A stretch of DNA of 64,000 nt from Bacteroidota bacterium (GCA_009909035.1 JAAAOB010000154.1:58392-122391), one strand, 5' to 3'; counted from the stretch's first letter, positions 9,184 to 17,534 are shown. Numbers and translations: made by a program. Notes: a model not told the origin generated them from the letters alone.

Positions 9184-9762
9184 TCACCCCTTTAAGCGAT
9201 TGATCTTATCCCGGATTTTCGCGGCTTTTTCGTAATTTTCTGTATCGATAGCCGTCTGAAGTTCTTGTTCAAGCTTCTCTATTCCGCTCAACTCACTCTT
9301 CTCTTTCACATTCGCTGATTCAGCCGTTGAACCGACATCTTTTTGTTCATCCGATTCAATTCCGGCTTCATCAAGCACACTTTTATGCACGTAAATGGAG
9401 GATCCAAAGCGTATTGCAACCGCAATGGCATCACTCGGCCTTGCATCAATCTCTATTCTTTCATCTCCTCTGTTGAATACAAGTTTGGCGAAAAAGGTAC
9501 CCTCGGAGAGCTCGTTGATTAAAACAAATTCAATGTTAGAGTCGAAACTCATGATTATATTTTTAACCAGGTCGTGTGTCATTGGGCGCGGTGGCTTGAT
9601 GCTCTCCAGTTCAAGGGCTATAGCCTGAGCTTCAAACGTTCCGATTATTATCGGAAGGCGCCGCCCCCCCTGCTTTTCTGTCAAGATTAAGGCGTAAGCT
9701 CCGCCGCTGCTGGGGCTTGTCGACAAGCCAAGTATATCCATTTCAACTTTCTGCAATGGCAT
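9184..9762 (-). CDS. Bifunctional nuclease (DUF151) with C-terminal UVR motif
   Basis: This 192-residue protein has a DUF151/BFN domain at 1-135, with LPIIIGTFEAQAIALELE, the RPMTHDL segment and RPSDAIAVAIRF, all typical of the family. Residues 155-192 form a UVR/UvrBC-like helical hairpin (GIEKLEQELQTAIDTENYEKA, continuing AKIRDKI), a combination common in Bacteroidota. DUF151 proteins have been described as nucleases in plants, but the bacterial role is not settled. It is the first gene of an apparent operon with bshC and the cyclo-ligase. The start at 9762 gives a complete domain. Confidence 0.85.
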   Translation of the reverse strand: MPLQKVEMDILGLSTSPSSGGAYALILTEKQGGRRLPIIIGTFEAQAIALELESIKPPRPMTHDLVKNIIMSFDSNIEFVLINELSEGTFFAKLVFNRGDERIEIDARPSDAIAVAIRFGSSIYVHKSVLDEAGIESDEQKDVGSTAESANVKEKSELSGIEKLEQELQTAIDTENYEKAAKIRDKINRLKG

Positions 9763-10358
9763 CTCCGGTATCGTTTATTTTTCTTAAAGTTAAGGAATTT
9801 CCACTATCTCTTAAACTCTTAAGATTCTGTATTTTGTTTGTCACTAAAAAATCTTTCGGTCTAAAAAGTATTTCTTGCCAATCTGAAAAAGAGATCACAA
9901 ACGTAAGAATTTTGTTTGTCAGATCATATCATACTCAGGCTTTGTGAAAATTGAAACGTGTTCTATGCCGACCAGTGCACCGAGTACCATACGCAACATT
10001 ATTATCGGCATGTTTAACGCTCGTGTGGCTATAACGATGACTATCATCCATTTAGTTTCAATGGATACTCTTCAAATCGGGTGTGATCTCGAGCTCTGTG
10101 TAGGATGTCCAGTCACTACACAGGCGGCAGATGCCACCATGAGAAAGCATAAGTAGCTGCTGATATAAACGACCCAGGATGTGATCTGAGTGGTCTGCAG
10201 ACCGGTATTTTACACAGCTTTATTATCGGCCTCAAGAACATACGTCTGTTTTTTCATGATAATCTAAACCAAATTAAACTGTTTTTAAGATAAGGCAGTA
10301 CGTATCCTGTATGATTTTATATATCTTTACCGGAAATCAAAAAAAAAAGAATTCAACT
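9763..10358. other. Intergenic region between divergent genes
   Basis: About 600 bases separate the minus-strand operon (start 9762) from the SUI1-like gene. It must hold promoters for both. Short open frames here lack domain signatures. A 42-codon minus frame (10047-9919) contains LRMVLGALVGIE, faintly reminiscent of an MgtC N-terminus, but it is too short to call. No convincing RNA gene was seen. Confidence 0.4.
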
Positions 10359-10583
10359 ATGAATGTAAAAATACATGAACAACGCAATCCGCGCACGGGG
10401 AATCCAACAACCGTGGTATCGGGTATAACCCACAATCCGCAAGTCATAGAAAAACTTGAAAAAAAATTAAAATCAAATTGTGGCGCAGGTGGTTACGTTG
10501 ATGGAAAGACAATTATAATTCAAGGATCTCACACAGATAAAATTAAATCAATTCTCGAAAAAGAGGGGTATTCGGTGCGCTGA
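10359..10583 (+). CDS. eIF1/SUI1-like translation factor (YciH family)
   Basis: This 74-residue protein is essentially one SUI1 domain: TTVVSGITHNPQVIEKLEKK, then CGAGGYVDGKTIIIQG and a final HTDKIKSILEKEGY helix. SUI1 homologues in bacteria (YciH) bind the small ribosomal subunit and influence start-codon fidelity; the role in this phylum is not well defined. I place the start at the ATG at 10359, preceded by a purine-rich run, rather than at 10311, because the upstream residues are not part of the domain. It is shorter than E. coli YciH (about 108 residues). The receiver gene follows 65 bases downstream. Confidence 0.85.
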   Translation: MNVKIHEQRNPRTGNPTTVVSGITHNPQVIEKLEKKLKSNCGAGGYVDGKTIIIQGSHTDKIKSILEKEGYSVR

Positions 10584-10648
10584 AAATTGCTGATACACAA
10601 ATTTTACAAAAAAATTTGTAACAAATAGCCTCCGAAAACATCTTATAT

Positions 10649-11083
10649 ATGTTACGTCGGGTTATAGATTCTGATATCAAACAAAAAAGTGCTTTGGTTT
10701 TAGATAATATCGGTAAAAAAATATTGATAGTAGAAGACGACGGTATTCAACAAATCATCATGGAACGCCTCGCTGCTCGTTTAGGCCTGCATGTTGTTGA
10801 TGTTGTATCTAAAGGTTCAGATGCAGTTCGCTCAGTTAAGGACGTACCCAACATAGATTTAATTATGATGGATGTGCGGCTGGGAGACGATGTTGACGGT
10901 ATTGAGGCGATGACCCGGATTCGTCAAAACTCAAGTTCAATTAAGGTTATTTACGTTACAGGCAACTCTGAATCTGAAACCAAAAACCGGGCCTATCAGA
11001 CCGACTATGAAGCCTTTCTTGAAAAACCTGTAACAGAAGAAAAGTTACGATCTGCTGTCAGTAAAGCTTTTACCAAAGTGTAA
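10649..11083 (+). CDS. Single-domain response regulator
   Basis: This 144-residue CheY-like receiver has no output domain. The acidic pair is Glu29/Asp30 (ILIVEDD), the phosphoacceptor is Asp75 (LIMMDVRL), the switch Thr is Thr104 (YVTG) and the conserved Lys is Lys126 (LEKP). About 22 residues precede the first strand; Met1 is the only Met before the domain. No histidine kinase lies nearby, so it is an orphan that may relay phosphate or bind a partner protein. It shares strand with the SUI1-like and patatin genes but is spaced from both. Confidence 0.9.
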   Translation: MLRRVIDSDIKQKSALVLDNIGKKILIVEDDGIQQIIMERLAARLGLHVVDVVSKGSDAVRSVKDVPNIDLIMMDVRLGDDVDGIEAMTRIRQNSSSIKVIYVTGNSESETKNRAYQTDYEAFLEKPVTEEKLRSAVSKAFTKV

Positions 11084-11127
11084 TATTTTATTGGCATCTA
11101 TGACTCTATTGATGGTATTTTCAATGC

Positions 11128-13317
11128 ATGAGTTTTTGTCGAACGTTTTCATTTATTCTGGCGATTCTACTCTTCTCTCTCCCGCAGGACTATCTATCCG
11201 CGAATCCCGTATCTGCTACCGCACCTGACGACAGTCTGCGGGTTGGACTGGTTTTGAGCGGCGGTGGAGCCAAAGGTATAGCCCATATTGGTGTTCTGAA
11301 GAAGCTGGAGGAAGCCGGAGTACGAATCGACTATATTACCGGTACGAGTATGGGCAGCGTAATAGGCGCCCTCTATTCTATTGGGTACACATCTGATCAG
11401 CTTATAGAACTGGCCAAGTCAAGGAACTGGGAAGAACTGTTTACAGAGAAACCAAGTCGACGATATATATCGAACTATGAACGGCTGTTTGATGATCGAA
11501 CCATTGTATCGTTTCCCATACGGGAGCGTAGCCTTGACCTGCCTGTTGGAATTATAAAAGGTCAGAATATTTATACGTTCCTGTCGCGGTACACATGGCC
11601 TGCGCACGGAACAAAAAAATTTAGTGATTTTCCCATTCCCTTTGCTACTGTTGCGACAGAAATTGAGACGGGAAAAGCAAAAGTTTTCCGTTCAGGATAT
11701 TTACCTGATGCTATCCGGGCCAGTATTTCGATCCCGTCTCTCATGCGTCCTCACACGGTTAATGACACAACCTATATTGATGGTGGACTCTCAAACAATC
11801 TCCCTGTTGACGAAGCTATCAACATGGGCAGCGACTACATCATATCGGTAAATGTAGCTTCACCATTGATGCCTAAAGACAGTTTAAAAGCCTTTACTGA
11901 AGTATTAAACCAGGTTGTCAGTTACAGGATAAATGAGAAAATCGAGTCCCAAATTGAAAAATCAGATCTTTATATCCGCCCGGAGAAAACCAATGCATTT
12001 GAGATTATCGACTTCGATCGCGTGGATGAACTTATACAAATTGGATATGATGAGGCGTCAGTTCATACCGAGGAATTGAGAAAAATTGCTGAGGCACAAG
12101 GTTCGGAACCGAAAGAAAGAAGAGGAATTGGTAATTACGGGGCCCTGCCTTTCAACCGGGTAATTATTAACGGAAATAACCTGGTAAGCGATGAGTTTAT
12201 TATGAGTGAGCTGGAAATTGAGGAAGGATTTCAGCTTACACCTGATTTTATTGATGATAAGATATCACAACTATACAGTACACAGCTTTTTGACCTGATA
12301 ACATACCGGATTCAGCCTGACGAATCGTATTATTACAACCTGCATATCAATGTAGAAGAGAACACGTCCGACATTTTCAAAGTAGGTGTTCGGTATGAAA
12401 CGCAAACCGAAGCCTCGATCCTTCTCGCCTCACAATTCAGAAACTTTCTGTTCAATAACTCAGAATTCAGAATGGATCTACGATTGGGAAATGAAATCAG
12501 GGCCATGGCAGACCTTCTGAGGTATGGCGGCCTTGGATCAAGGCTGGGCATCAGGTCATCCCTGCTGTTCGAATCGGAGAACGTGGATCAATTTACAGAT
12601 GGTGACCGAACCGCAAGTTTTAATTTTAATCACCTGAGAATGGAGTTGTCGCTCGGAAACTACCTGAGCTCCAACAATTTATTTCGGATTGGTGTAAGGA
12701 GAGATGTTTTAAACCACACAAACAAAATTAATGATGAACTGATTGTTGCTACCGAAACAGATCATCAATCCCTATTCTTCAGGTTTACAAGGGACAAATT
12801 ACAGCGCAGATCGTTTCCAAATAGTGGAGCACGAATTATGGCAGATGTGGCCCATAGTGGAGATATCTCCCTTAGCAAAATCAATTACTTTACGGCCGGT
12901 GGTTTAGCAGAATCATTTATTCCGGTTTCCGATGAAATTACAATCCGGGGCTTACTATTTGGAGGGTTCAGTTCCGGAGATGAACTGCCCTGGAACTCTT
13001 TTTACTCCTTAAACCGTCAAGATCCCGTCTATGGGTTTGTGCGGTTTGGAGGGCTTAACAGGTACGAAATGACAAGCCGGAATATTCAAATGATATCTAC
13101 CGGTATTCAGATAGAACCTATATACCACAGATTTATAAATTTTGATTATTATGCGGGCCGCTTTCTTCCTACCTGGAATTTAAATCGTGACAATATCACG
13201 CACGGTGCCAGCATAACAGTCGGAGCACTTACCATATTAGGCCCCGTAGAACTTATTCTGTCTTCAGGTAGTGAAAACAGTTTACTGGCTGAAATTCAAA
13301 TCGGTTACAAATTTTAG
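11128..13317 (+). CDS. Patatin-like phospholipase with POTRA and outer-membrane barrel
   Basis: This 729-residue protein has a signal peptide (1-25), a patatin domain (about 38-250), a POTRA-like region (about 340-410) and a C-terminal beta-barrel (about 415-729) ending in IQIGYKF. The patatin catalytic features are intact: the oxyanion loop SGGGAKG (44-50), the nucleophile elbow GTSMG with Ser74, and the DGG motif with Asp218. The layout matches PlpD-type (type Vd) proteins and their Bacteroidota relatives, in which the barrel anchors or exports the lipase at the outer membrane. The next gene, a TPR protein, starts on the very next base after the stop codon. Confidence 0.9.
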   Translation: MSFCRTFSFILAILLFSLPQDYLSANPVSATAPDDSLRVGLVLSGGGAKGIAHIGVLKKLEEAGVRIDYITGTSMGSVIGALYSIGYTSDQLIELAKSRNWEELFTEKPSRRYISNYERLFDDRTIVSFPIRERSLDLPVGIIKGQNIYTFLSRYTWPAHGTKKFSDFPIPFATVATEIETGKAKVFRSGYLPDAIRASISIPSLMRPHTVNDTTYIDGGLSNNLPVDEAINMGSDYIISVNVASPLMPKDSLKAFTEVLNQVVSYRINEKIESQIEKSDLYIRPEKTNAFEIIDFDRVDELIQIGYDEASVHTEELRKIAEAQGSEPKERRGIGNYGALPFNRVIINGNNLVSDEFIMSELEIEEGFQLTPDFIDDKISQLYSTQLFDLITYRIQPDESYYYNLHINVEENTSDIFKVGVRYETQTEASILLASQFRNFLFNNSEFRMDLRLGNEIRAMADLLRYGGLGSRLGIRSSLLFESENVDQFTDGDRTASFNFNHLRMELSLGNYLSSNNLFRIGVRRDVLNHTNKINDELIVATETDHQSLFFRFTRDKLQRRSFPNSGARIMADVAHSGDISLSKINYFTAGGLAESFIPVSDEITIRGLLFGGFSSGDELPWNSFYSLNRQDPVYGFVRFGGLNRYEMTSRNIQMISTGIQIEPIYHRFINFDYYAGRFLPTWNLNRDNITHGASITVGALTILGPVELILSSGSENSLLAEIQIGYKF

Positions 13318-13941
13318 ATGACTGAAAAACAGATCCGAAACGAGCTTTCGAAGATTAAAAACGAACTCAAAAAACATGAAGATTCTGCTGAACTACTGAA
13401 TGATGCGGGCGTGGGGTTTTATTTATTGGGGGAGTTGGACTCATCGCGTAAGTATCTGGAAAAGGCTGTTCAAATAGAGAATTCTGCCTCCTACATGTTT
13501 AATCTTGCCAATACCTATGCCGATATGGGTCAGAAAGCAAAAGCATTGGATACCTACCTTCAAGTGCTTGAGATAAATCCATCACACATCGGTGCACTGA
13601 ATAATTTAGCAGATGAATATGAACAAGCGGGTAAACCGGAAAAAGCGCACGAATTATTTCACTATCTAACGCAACTGCAGCCTGATCGTGCAATTTCACA
13701 CTTCAACCTGGGCAATTTTTTCTTAAGGCAGAATCAACATATCGAGGCGACCAAATGCTATGAAAAAGCACTTACAAAAGATGCTGAATTTACGGATGCC
13801 TATTATAACATTGCATGGATTCTATTCCGGGCAAAAGCCTATTCCGAAAGTAAACGCTATGTGCAAAAAGGCTTGAGAACTGATTCTGACCACGAAGACC
13901 TTATCGATCTGCTGCAGACTCTTGAAAAACAGGATACGTAG
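13318..13941 (+). CDS. Tetratricopeptide-repeat protein
   Basis: This 207-residue soluble protein consists of about four TPR units, seen as repeats of the form A-x-x-Y-x-N-L-A with period 34: SYMFNLANTYADMGQKAKAL, ALNNLADEYEQAGKPEKA, SHFNLGNFFLRQNQHIEA and AYYNIAWILFRAKAYSES. There is no signal peptide or membrane segment. The start codon directly abuts the stop of the patatin gene (zero spacing), so the two are cotranscribed and probably translationally coupled. TPRs mediate protein contacts; the partner is unknown. Confidence 0.85.
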   Translation: MTEKQIRNELSKIKNELKKHEDSAELLNDAGVGFYLLGELDSSRKYLEKAVQIENSASYMFNLANTYADMGQKAKALDTYLQVLEINPSHIGALNNLADEYEQAGKPEKAHELFHYLTQLQPDRAISHFNLGNFFLRQNQHIEATKCYEKALTKDAEFTDAYYNIAWILFRAKAYSESKRYVQKGLRTDSDHEDLIDLLQTLEKQDT

Positions 13942-13957
13942 CTGTAACCTAACCTGC

Positions 13958-14242
13958 TTACGTCACAGACGAAGAGACATGATCTTTACTCCTTTTCCTC
14001 TCATGCTCCAATTCATTAGCAAAGCGTTTTGACATGCGCTCGCTGAACCCGGGCCGGCATCCTGTAAAGGGCAATTTTTGTAGATTTTGGCGTGCCCGCA
14101 TACCGGACCTGGCTGCTTTTTTTACGGATGGATCCATCTCTTGAAGCTCTGAAAAGGCTTGCAGTTCAGCCTTTGTTAGCTTCCCTTCTGCGAAGTCATT
14201 GACAAAATGATCGAGCAGGTTTTCATCTAATTGATATGTCAT
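13958..14242 (-). CDS. Small anti-sigma-like cytoplasmic protein
   Basis: This 94-residue protein is encoded after the ECF sigma gene on the same strand. I use the ATG at 14242 (MTYQLDENL); the longer frame from 14344 runs through an inverted repeat. The sequence resembles the anti-sigma domain of ECF partners: a first helix FVNDFAEGKLTKAEL like the usual 'DGELs..E' element, DPSVKKAAR, and a late helix PGFSERMSKRF like the 'P..F..Rl' element. It lacks the zinc ligands (HxxxCxxC; only one Cys) and any transmembrane helix. It may be a soluble anti-sigma factor for the neighbouring sigma; this is inferred from position and pattern. It converges with the TPR gene 16 bases away. Confidence 0.6.
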   Translation of the reverse strand: MTYQLDENLLDHFVNDFAEGKLTKAELQAFSELQEMDPSVKKAARSGMRARQNLQKLPFTGCRPGFSERMSKRFANELEHERKRSKDHVSSSVT

Positions 14243-14265
14243 GGAGATAAGCGTTGATGGTTTAA

Positions 14266-14348
14266 ATGTGTGTACACTAAAGTATACACCACCTGCACAG
14301 AATAGTTCCTGAATATTTTTAAGAACTACCCTGTGCAGATACACACAT
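14266..14348 (-). promoter_or_regulatory. Large inverted repeat between sigma and anti-sigma-like genes
   Basis: CTGCACAG (14293-14300) and TAGTTC (14303-14308) pair with GAACTA (14323-14328) and CTGTGCAG (14331-14338). An outer arm ATGTGTGTA (14266-14274) matches TACACACAT (14340-14348). The structure sits in the 142-base gap downstream of the sigma gene. It could attenuate read-through into the downstream gene, stabilise the sigma mRNA or bind a regulator. It lacks a clean U-tract, so a plain terminator is less likely. Confidence 0.6.
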
Positions 14349-14384
14349 TCATCAAACCAGGCAACGCTTTTCTATATCCGGGAT

Positions 14385-14993
14385 CTACATTTCCTGGGGC
14401 AGTACATACTCCCCGATAAGATCCTGCAGTTGCTGCCTGGCGCGGTTGATTCTCGATTTTACCGTTCCCATCGCCGTATCGGTGATTTCAGCAATCTCCT
14501 CGTAGGTAAGCTGCTGTATATCACGCAGCACAATCACTTCCCGGAAATCGTCGTTCAATTTCATCAATGCTTTTTCAAGCTGTTTAACAGACATTTTTTG
14601 ATGAAGCCTGTCGTCCTGAAGAACAACAGTATCTTCAATCTCAAACTCACGGTCATCCGGATCTGACGGATCTGCATGCATTGAAATTGTGGTCATCCGC
14701 TGTTTCTTCTTGTACATCGTCCGGGCAAGATTCAGGGCAATCGTGTACATCCAAGTAGAGAGTTTCGCAATGCGAACGTAAGATTGCCGGCTCCGATATA
14801 CACGTAAAAACGTCTCCTGCACAAGATCTTCACAGTCCTGGTGATCATGAGTATACCTGTAGAGGAAGTTATGGAGCCTGTCTTTATACCGTTCCACGAT
14901 TATATCAAAGGCCTGAACATTCCCCTCCTGAAGCTTTTCCATTACATCTTCGTCGGAAAGTGTCTGTAAATGAGCAATTTTGGATGTTTCCAT
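14385..14993 (-). CDS. ECF-type RNA polymerase sigma factor
   Basis: This 202-residue sigma-70-family protein has a sigma-2 region (about 24-92, with the core-binding DCEDLVQETFLRVY at 53-66 and the -10-reading WMYTIALNLAR at 81-91), an acidic linker and a sigma-4 helix-turn-helix (135-190, LTYEEIAEITDTAMGTVKSR). There is no sigma-3, which defines the ECF group. It probably responds to envelope or stress signals through the small protein encoded downstream. It lies 45 bases after holA on the same strand. The start at 14993 gives the standard N-terminal length. Confidence 0.93.
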   Translation of the reverse strand: METSKIAHLQTLSDEDVMEKLQEGNVQAFDIIVERYKDRLHNFLYRYTHDHQDCEDLVQETFLRVYRSRQSYVRIAKLSTWMYTIALNLARTMYKKKQRMTTISMHADPSDPDDREFEIEDTVVLQDDRLHQKMSVKQLEKALMKLNDDFREVIVLRDIQQLTYEEIAEITDTAMGTVKSRINRARQQLQDLIGEYVLPQEM

Positions 14994-15038
14994 GATGGTA
15001 CCCCTGTTTCGAAGTTGCTGTTCTGTACCACCGGAAAA

Positions 15039-16094
15039 CTATCCGATGATACGTTTTATCAGCAGGAGATAGATCGAAGGGACATCCAGAGTGCTGAAGC
15101 CTTTAGCGGCGCGGTCTGCATCGAGTAAAGCTTCAAATATGCGTGGCATTTCGCTGAGCTGAAATGCAGAGGCATCTTTCCATTTAAAGTTGAACAGGTA
15201 ACTGTTTCCTATTCCAAGTTCAGACTGAACCTGCGCTTTAGAAAGCTGCTTCTCCATCAGTCGCCGAATTTGCCAAACATCTGCAAACACTCTGTAAAAG
15301 AACCCAACGGATCGTATAATTTCACCCGCTTCTGCATTACTCTTGAGCAACATCTGTTCCGCAATGCCAAGGGCTTTATCCAGGTTTCGCTGAAATATGG
15401 CTTCTTTAAGCTCAATGACCGAATATTCCCGGTACGAACCGATAATTTTTTTTACATGGTCTATCGTTACATCATCCCGAGTGTCTACAAATGTGCACAC
15501 TTTATCGATTTCTGTGGACAGTAGCTGCAGGTTATTGCCAACAAGCTGGGCCAGCAACTGCGAGGCTCTTGGAGAAAGATGTTTGCTGTGTTGTGCCTCA
15601 GCCCATTCAATCGCCCAATCCGCAAGCTGATAATCGGGTAGTGTTTTAAACTCAAATGCCTCTGTGTTGGGATTCTTTTTACCCTTCAAGGCTTTTCCAA
15701 GTGAAGTTCGCCCGTCAGGTAATTTTTTATCGACTATACAAAGTACTGTCGAGGGATTGGGGTTTTTTACATAGTGCTCAAAATCGTTGATACTGCCGCC
15801 CCCAGAGTTTTTCAGCGCAAGAAATTCTCGAAGAATAACGACACGCCGGTCAGCCATCATCGGATAGCTCCGAACGATACCTAACACTTGCTCCGGTGTT
15901 GTCTCACTTCCATATAACAGATCGTAGTTGAAATCTTTCTGCTCATCCGGAACCAGTGCTGAAATTTCCTGCTGTAGCCGGTCTATAAAAAACTGTTCAT
16001 CACCATAAAAATAGTACACCCGTTTACGAGCTTCAGGTGAACGAATACTCTGACGCGCTTCTTTAAAATGATCGATGCTGGTACGTTTAGCCAA
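15039..16094 (-). CDS. holA: DNA polymerase III, delta subunit
   Basis: This 351-residue protein is the delta subunit of the clamp loader, which opens the beta clamp. Family features are the N-terminal VYYFYGDEQFFIDRLQQEI segment (about 26-44), SYPMMADRRVVILREF near 75-90, LADWAIEWAE, and the domain-III helical region in the last 130 residues ending in YLLLIKRIIG. Length fits HolA (about 340 residues). It is followed by the ECF sigma gene, with a small putative frame upstream at 16106-16348. Confidence 0.9.
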   Translation of the reverse strand: MAKRTSIDHFKEARQSIRSPEARKRVYYFYGDEQFFIDRLQQEISALVPDEQKDFNYDLLYGSETTPEQVLGIVRSYPMMADRRVVILREFLALKNSGGGSINDFEHYVKNPNPSTVLCIVDKKLPDGRTSLGKALKGKKNPNTEAFEFKTLPDYQLADWAIEWAEAQHSKHLSPRASQLLAQLVGNNLQLLSTEIDKVCTFVDTRDDVTIDHVKKIIGSYREYSVIELKEAIFQRNLDKALGIAEQMLLKSNAEAGEIIRSVGFFYRVFADVWQIRRLMEKQLSKAQVQSELGIGNSYLFNFKWKDASAFQLSEMPRIFEALLDADRAAKGFSTLDVPSIYLLLIKRIIG

Positions 16095-16105
16095 TATGCA
16101 TTTAT

Positions 16106-16348
16106 TTATTGAAAAGTTTGATTAACAGAGTATAGGAAATGTCCGTTTGAGTAACCACCGGCCATTAAAAAATGACGCCTATCAGGTAATGTGTACAGCT
16201 TAGTATCTTCTTTCTCATTCTGGAAGAACGACACGTTTTTAGCTTCATTTCCAAACCTGTAAACCTGATGTAAAACTTTACCTTTCGCTCTGTGAACAAA
16301 GCATTGTTTTTGAAAAATCAAGGTATTACGAATTAAACTGTCATTCAA
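16106..16348 (-). CDS. Small hypothetical protein or gene remnant
   Basis: This 80-codon frame lies 11 bases upstream of holA on the same strand. The translation has protein-like composition (KGKVLHQVYRFGNEAKNVSF and HFLMAGGYSNGHFLYSVNQ), unlike most non-coding frames here, but no family is recognised. Its third codon positions look more A/T-rich than in the neighbours. It could be a short native gene or the tail of a decayed larger gene, since the region upstream is repeat-rich. Coding status is uncertain. Confidence 0.3.
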   Translation of the reverse strand: MNDSLIRNTLIFQKQCFVHRAKGKVLHQVYRFGNEAKNVSFFQNEKEDTKLYTLPDRRHFLMAGGYSNGHFLYSVNQTFQ

Positions 16349-16521
16349 CGTTGACTCATCCGATGACTACATGCAACAACGTATTGTTGACATCACGGTT
16401 CGGTGTTTCTGCTGCCGGACCTGCAACTCAAAAAGTAGGGCAAAAAAACCGAAACCGGTCAGCAGAGCCTGGAGGCTGTCTAAAAAGGTTGTTCAATAAA
16501 GAATTTTACAAGCAAACAGTC

Positions 16522-16610
16522 ATACCACGCCCCGGCGTGGTATCTCCTGTCCATATCAACGATTGGAGATCCCATATCCCCCGAAGGGATCCCTTTGGGA
16601 ACGTACGGGA
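16522..16610. repeat. Nested hairpin (REP-like) element
   Basis: ATACCACGCC (16522-16531) pairs perfectly with GGCGTGGTAT (16534-16543). ATCTCC (16542-16547) pairs with GGAGAT (16565-16570). ATCCC/GGGAT and TCCC/GGGA make further small hairpins at 16576-16600, and CGGGATG near 16606 closes an outer arm. It lies in the ~290-base gap between the small frame at 16106 and the toxin gene, and may also act as a 3' end for the latter. Nothing else is recognised in 16349-16642. Confidence 0.65.
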
Positions 16611-16642
16611 TGACACCCTTTTTGGACAACCTCAAACACTGG

Positions 16643-17077
16643 TTATGTGTTCGATTCATAGGTCCAGGGATTAATCACTTCAACTCCCGAACCTTCCATG
16701 TCCTGTGTATTTCTTGTAACAACTGAAAGGTCATGAACCAAGGCTGTAGCTGCAATAAGTGAATCAATTGCCGGAAGCGGTCTGCCATCTTTTTCTGTTG
16801 CAGCTAAAATCTCGCCCCATTTATTCACTTCTTCAATAGTAATGTCGAGTATGCGGTTTTTAAACCGCTGGTTTAAATCCTCTTTTAACCATCGATTTAG
16901 CTCTTTCTTCTTTTTGGAGTCGGGTAACTTTTCAATTCCTTTTCTCAATTCGCCAAACGTAATAACGCTTAAATACATAGAGAGTTCATCCTGATCGGTG
17001 AACCACTTCACAACATTTGGGTTTGGTTTCTTTTTAACCAATTCTGAAATACAGCAGGTATCAATTAAATAGCTCAT
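16643..17077 (-). CDS. PIN-domain ribonuclease toxin (VapC/FitB-like)
   Basis: This 144-residue PIN-domain protein keeps the metal-binding acidic residues: Asp6 (YLIDTCCISEL), Glu43 (ITFGELRKGIEKL), Asp105 (PAIDSLIAATA) and the late TRNTQDM element (Asp126). PIN toxins of this class cleave RNA, often tRNA, and are held inactive by the cognate antitoxin. The start overlaps the antitoxin stop by 4 bases, the usual arrangement of type II pairs. The active site looks intact, so the toxin is probably functional. Confidence 0.92.
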   Translation of the reverse strand: MSYLIDTCCISELVKKKPNPNVVKWFTDQDELSMYLSVITFGELRKGIEKLPDSKKKKELNRWLKEDLNQRFKNRILDITIEEVNKWGEILAATEKDGRPLPAIDSLIAATALVHDLSVVTRNTQDMEGSGVEVINPWTYESNT

Positions 17078-17334
17078 AGTTCAACACTACGGGCTGTTGA
17101 CTTATCTCGTTTTAGGTCAACCTCAAGCTTTGAAAGGGGAGATTTTTGAAAAAATTCAATTAGGGATGTCTTCGGTTTTTCTAATTTTCGATAGTCTTCA
17201 GCCGATAGAACCACTACGCTGTCCTTTCCATGCTTTGTCACCGTTTGAGGTCCCTCTTCAGATGCCTTTCGAACAACTTCGCTAAATCTGTTTTTAGCTT
17301 CTTGCAATTGCCACTTTTTAGTTTTTGTAATCAT
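17074..17334 (-). CDS. Phd/YefM-family antitoxin
   Basis: This protein of about 86 residues has an N-terminal Phd/YefM DNA-binding fold (WQLQEAKNRFSEVVRKA, then GPQTVTKHGKDSVVVLSAEDY) and a basic C-terminal segment that probably wraps the toxin. I place the start at ATG 17334, since the four residues from 17346 (MEVT) add nothing to the fold. It overlaps the PIN toxin gene by 4 bases. Such pairs are usually autoregulated by the antitoxin binding upstream; no operator was identified in 17347-17500. Confidence 0.9.
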   Translation of the reverse strand: MITKTKKWQLQEAKNRFSEVVRKASEEGPQTVTKHGKDSVVVLSAEDYRKLEKPKTSLIEFFQKSPLSKLEVDLKRDKSTARSVEL

Positions 17335-17501
17335 AGTTACCTCCAATTTAATCTAGTCTGTCTAGAAAATACATATTTATAACAGATAACAGAAGTGAAA
17401 ATTGCTTAAAGCAAAAATGAGATTACCGACATATGACACTACAATAAGCACGCTTCAAACGTCTATAAAAGGTCAGCTAAGCGGGTGATATGCCCTGGAA
17501 T

Positions 17502-17534
17502 AAAAAAACCCGCTTCAATTTCTTAAAGCGGGTA
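17502..17534 (-). terminator. Intrinsic terminator of the coiled-coil gene
   Basis: ACCCGCTT (17508-17515) pairs with AAGCGGGT (17526-17533) around a 10-base loop. On the minus strand the hairpin is followed by a run of seven T (complement of A at 17502-17508). It lies about 30 bases past the stop of the 17563-18780 gene. Confidence 0.88.

Noticed and set aside
9919..10047. A 42-codon minus frame with LRMVLGALVGIE, like the start of MgtC proteins.
   Set aside because: Too short, no conserved continuation, and the match could be chance for a hydrophobic segment; mentioned only in the intergenic entry.
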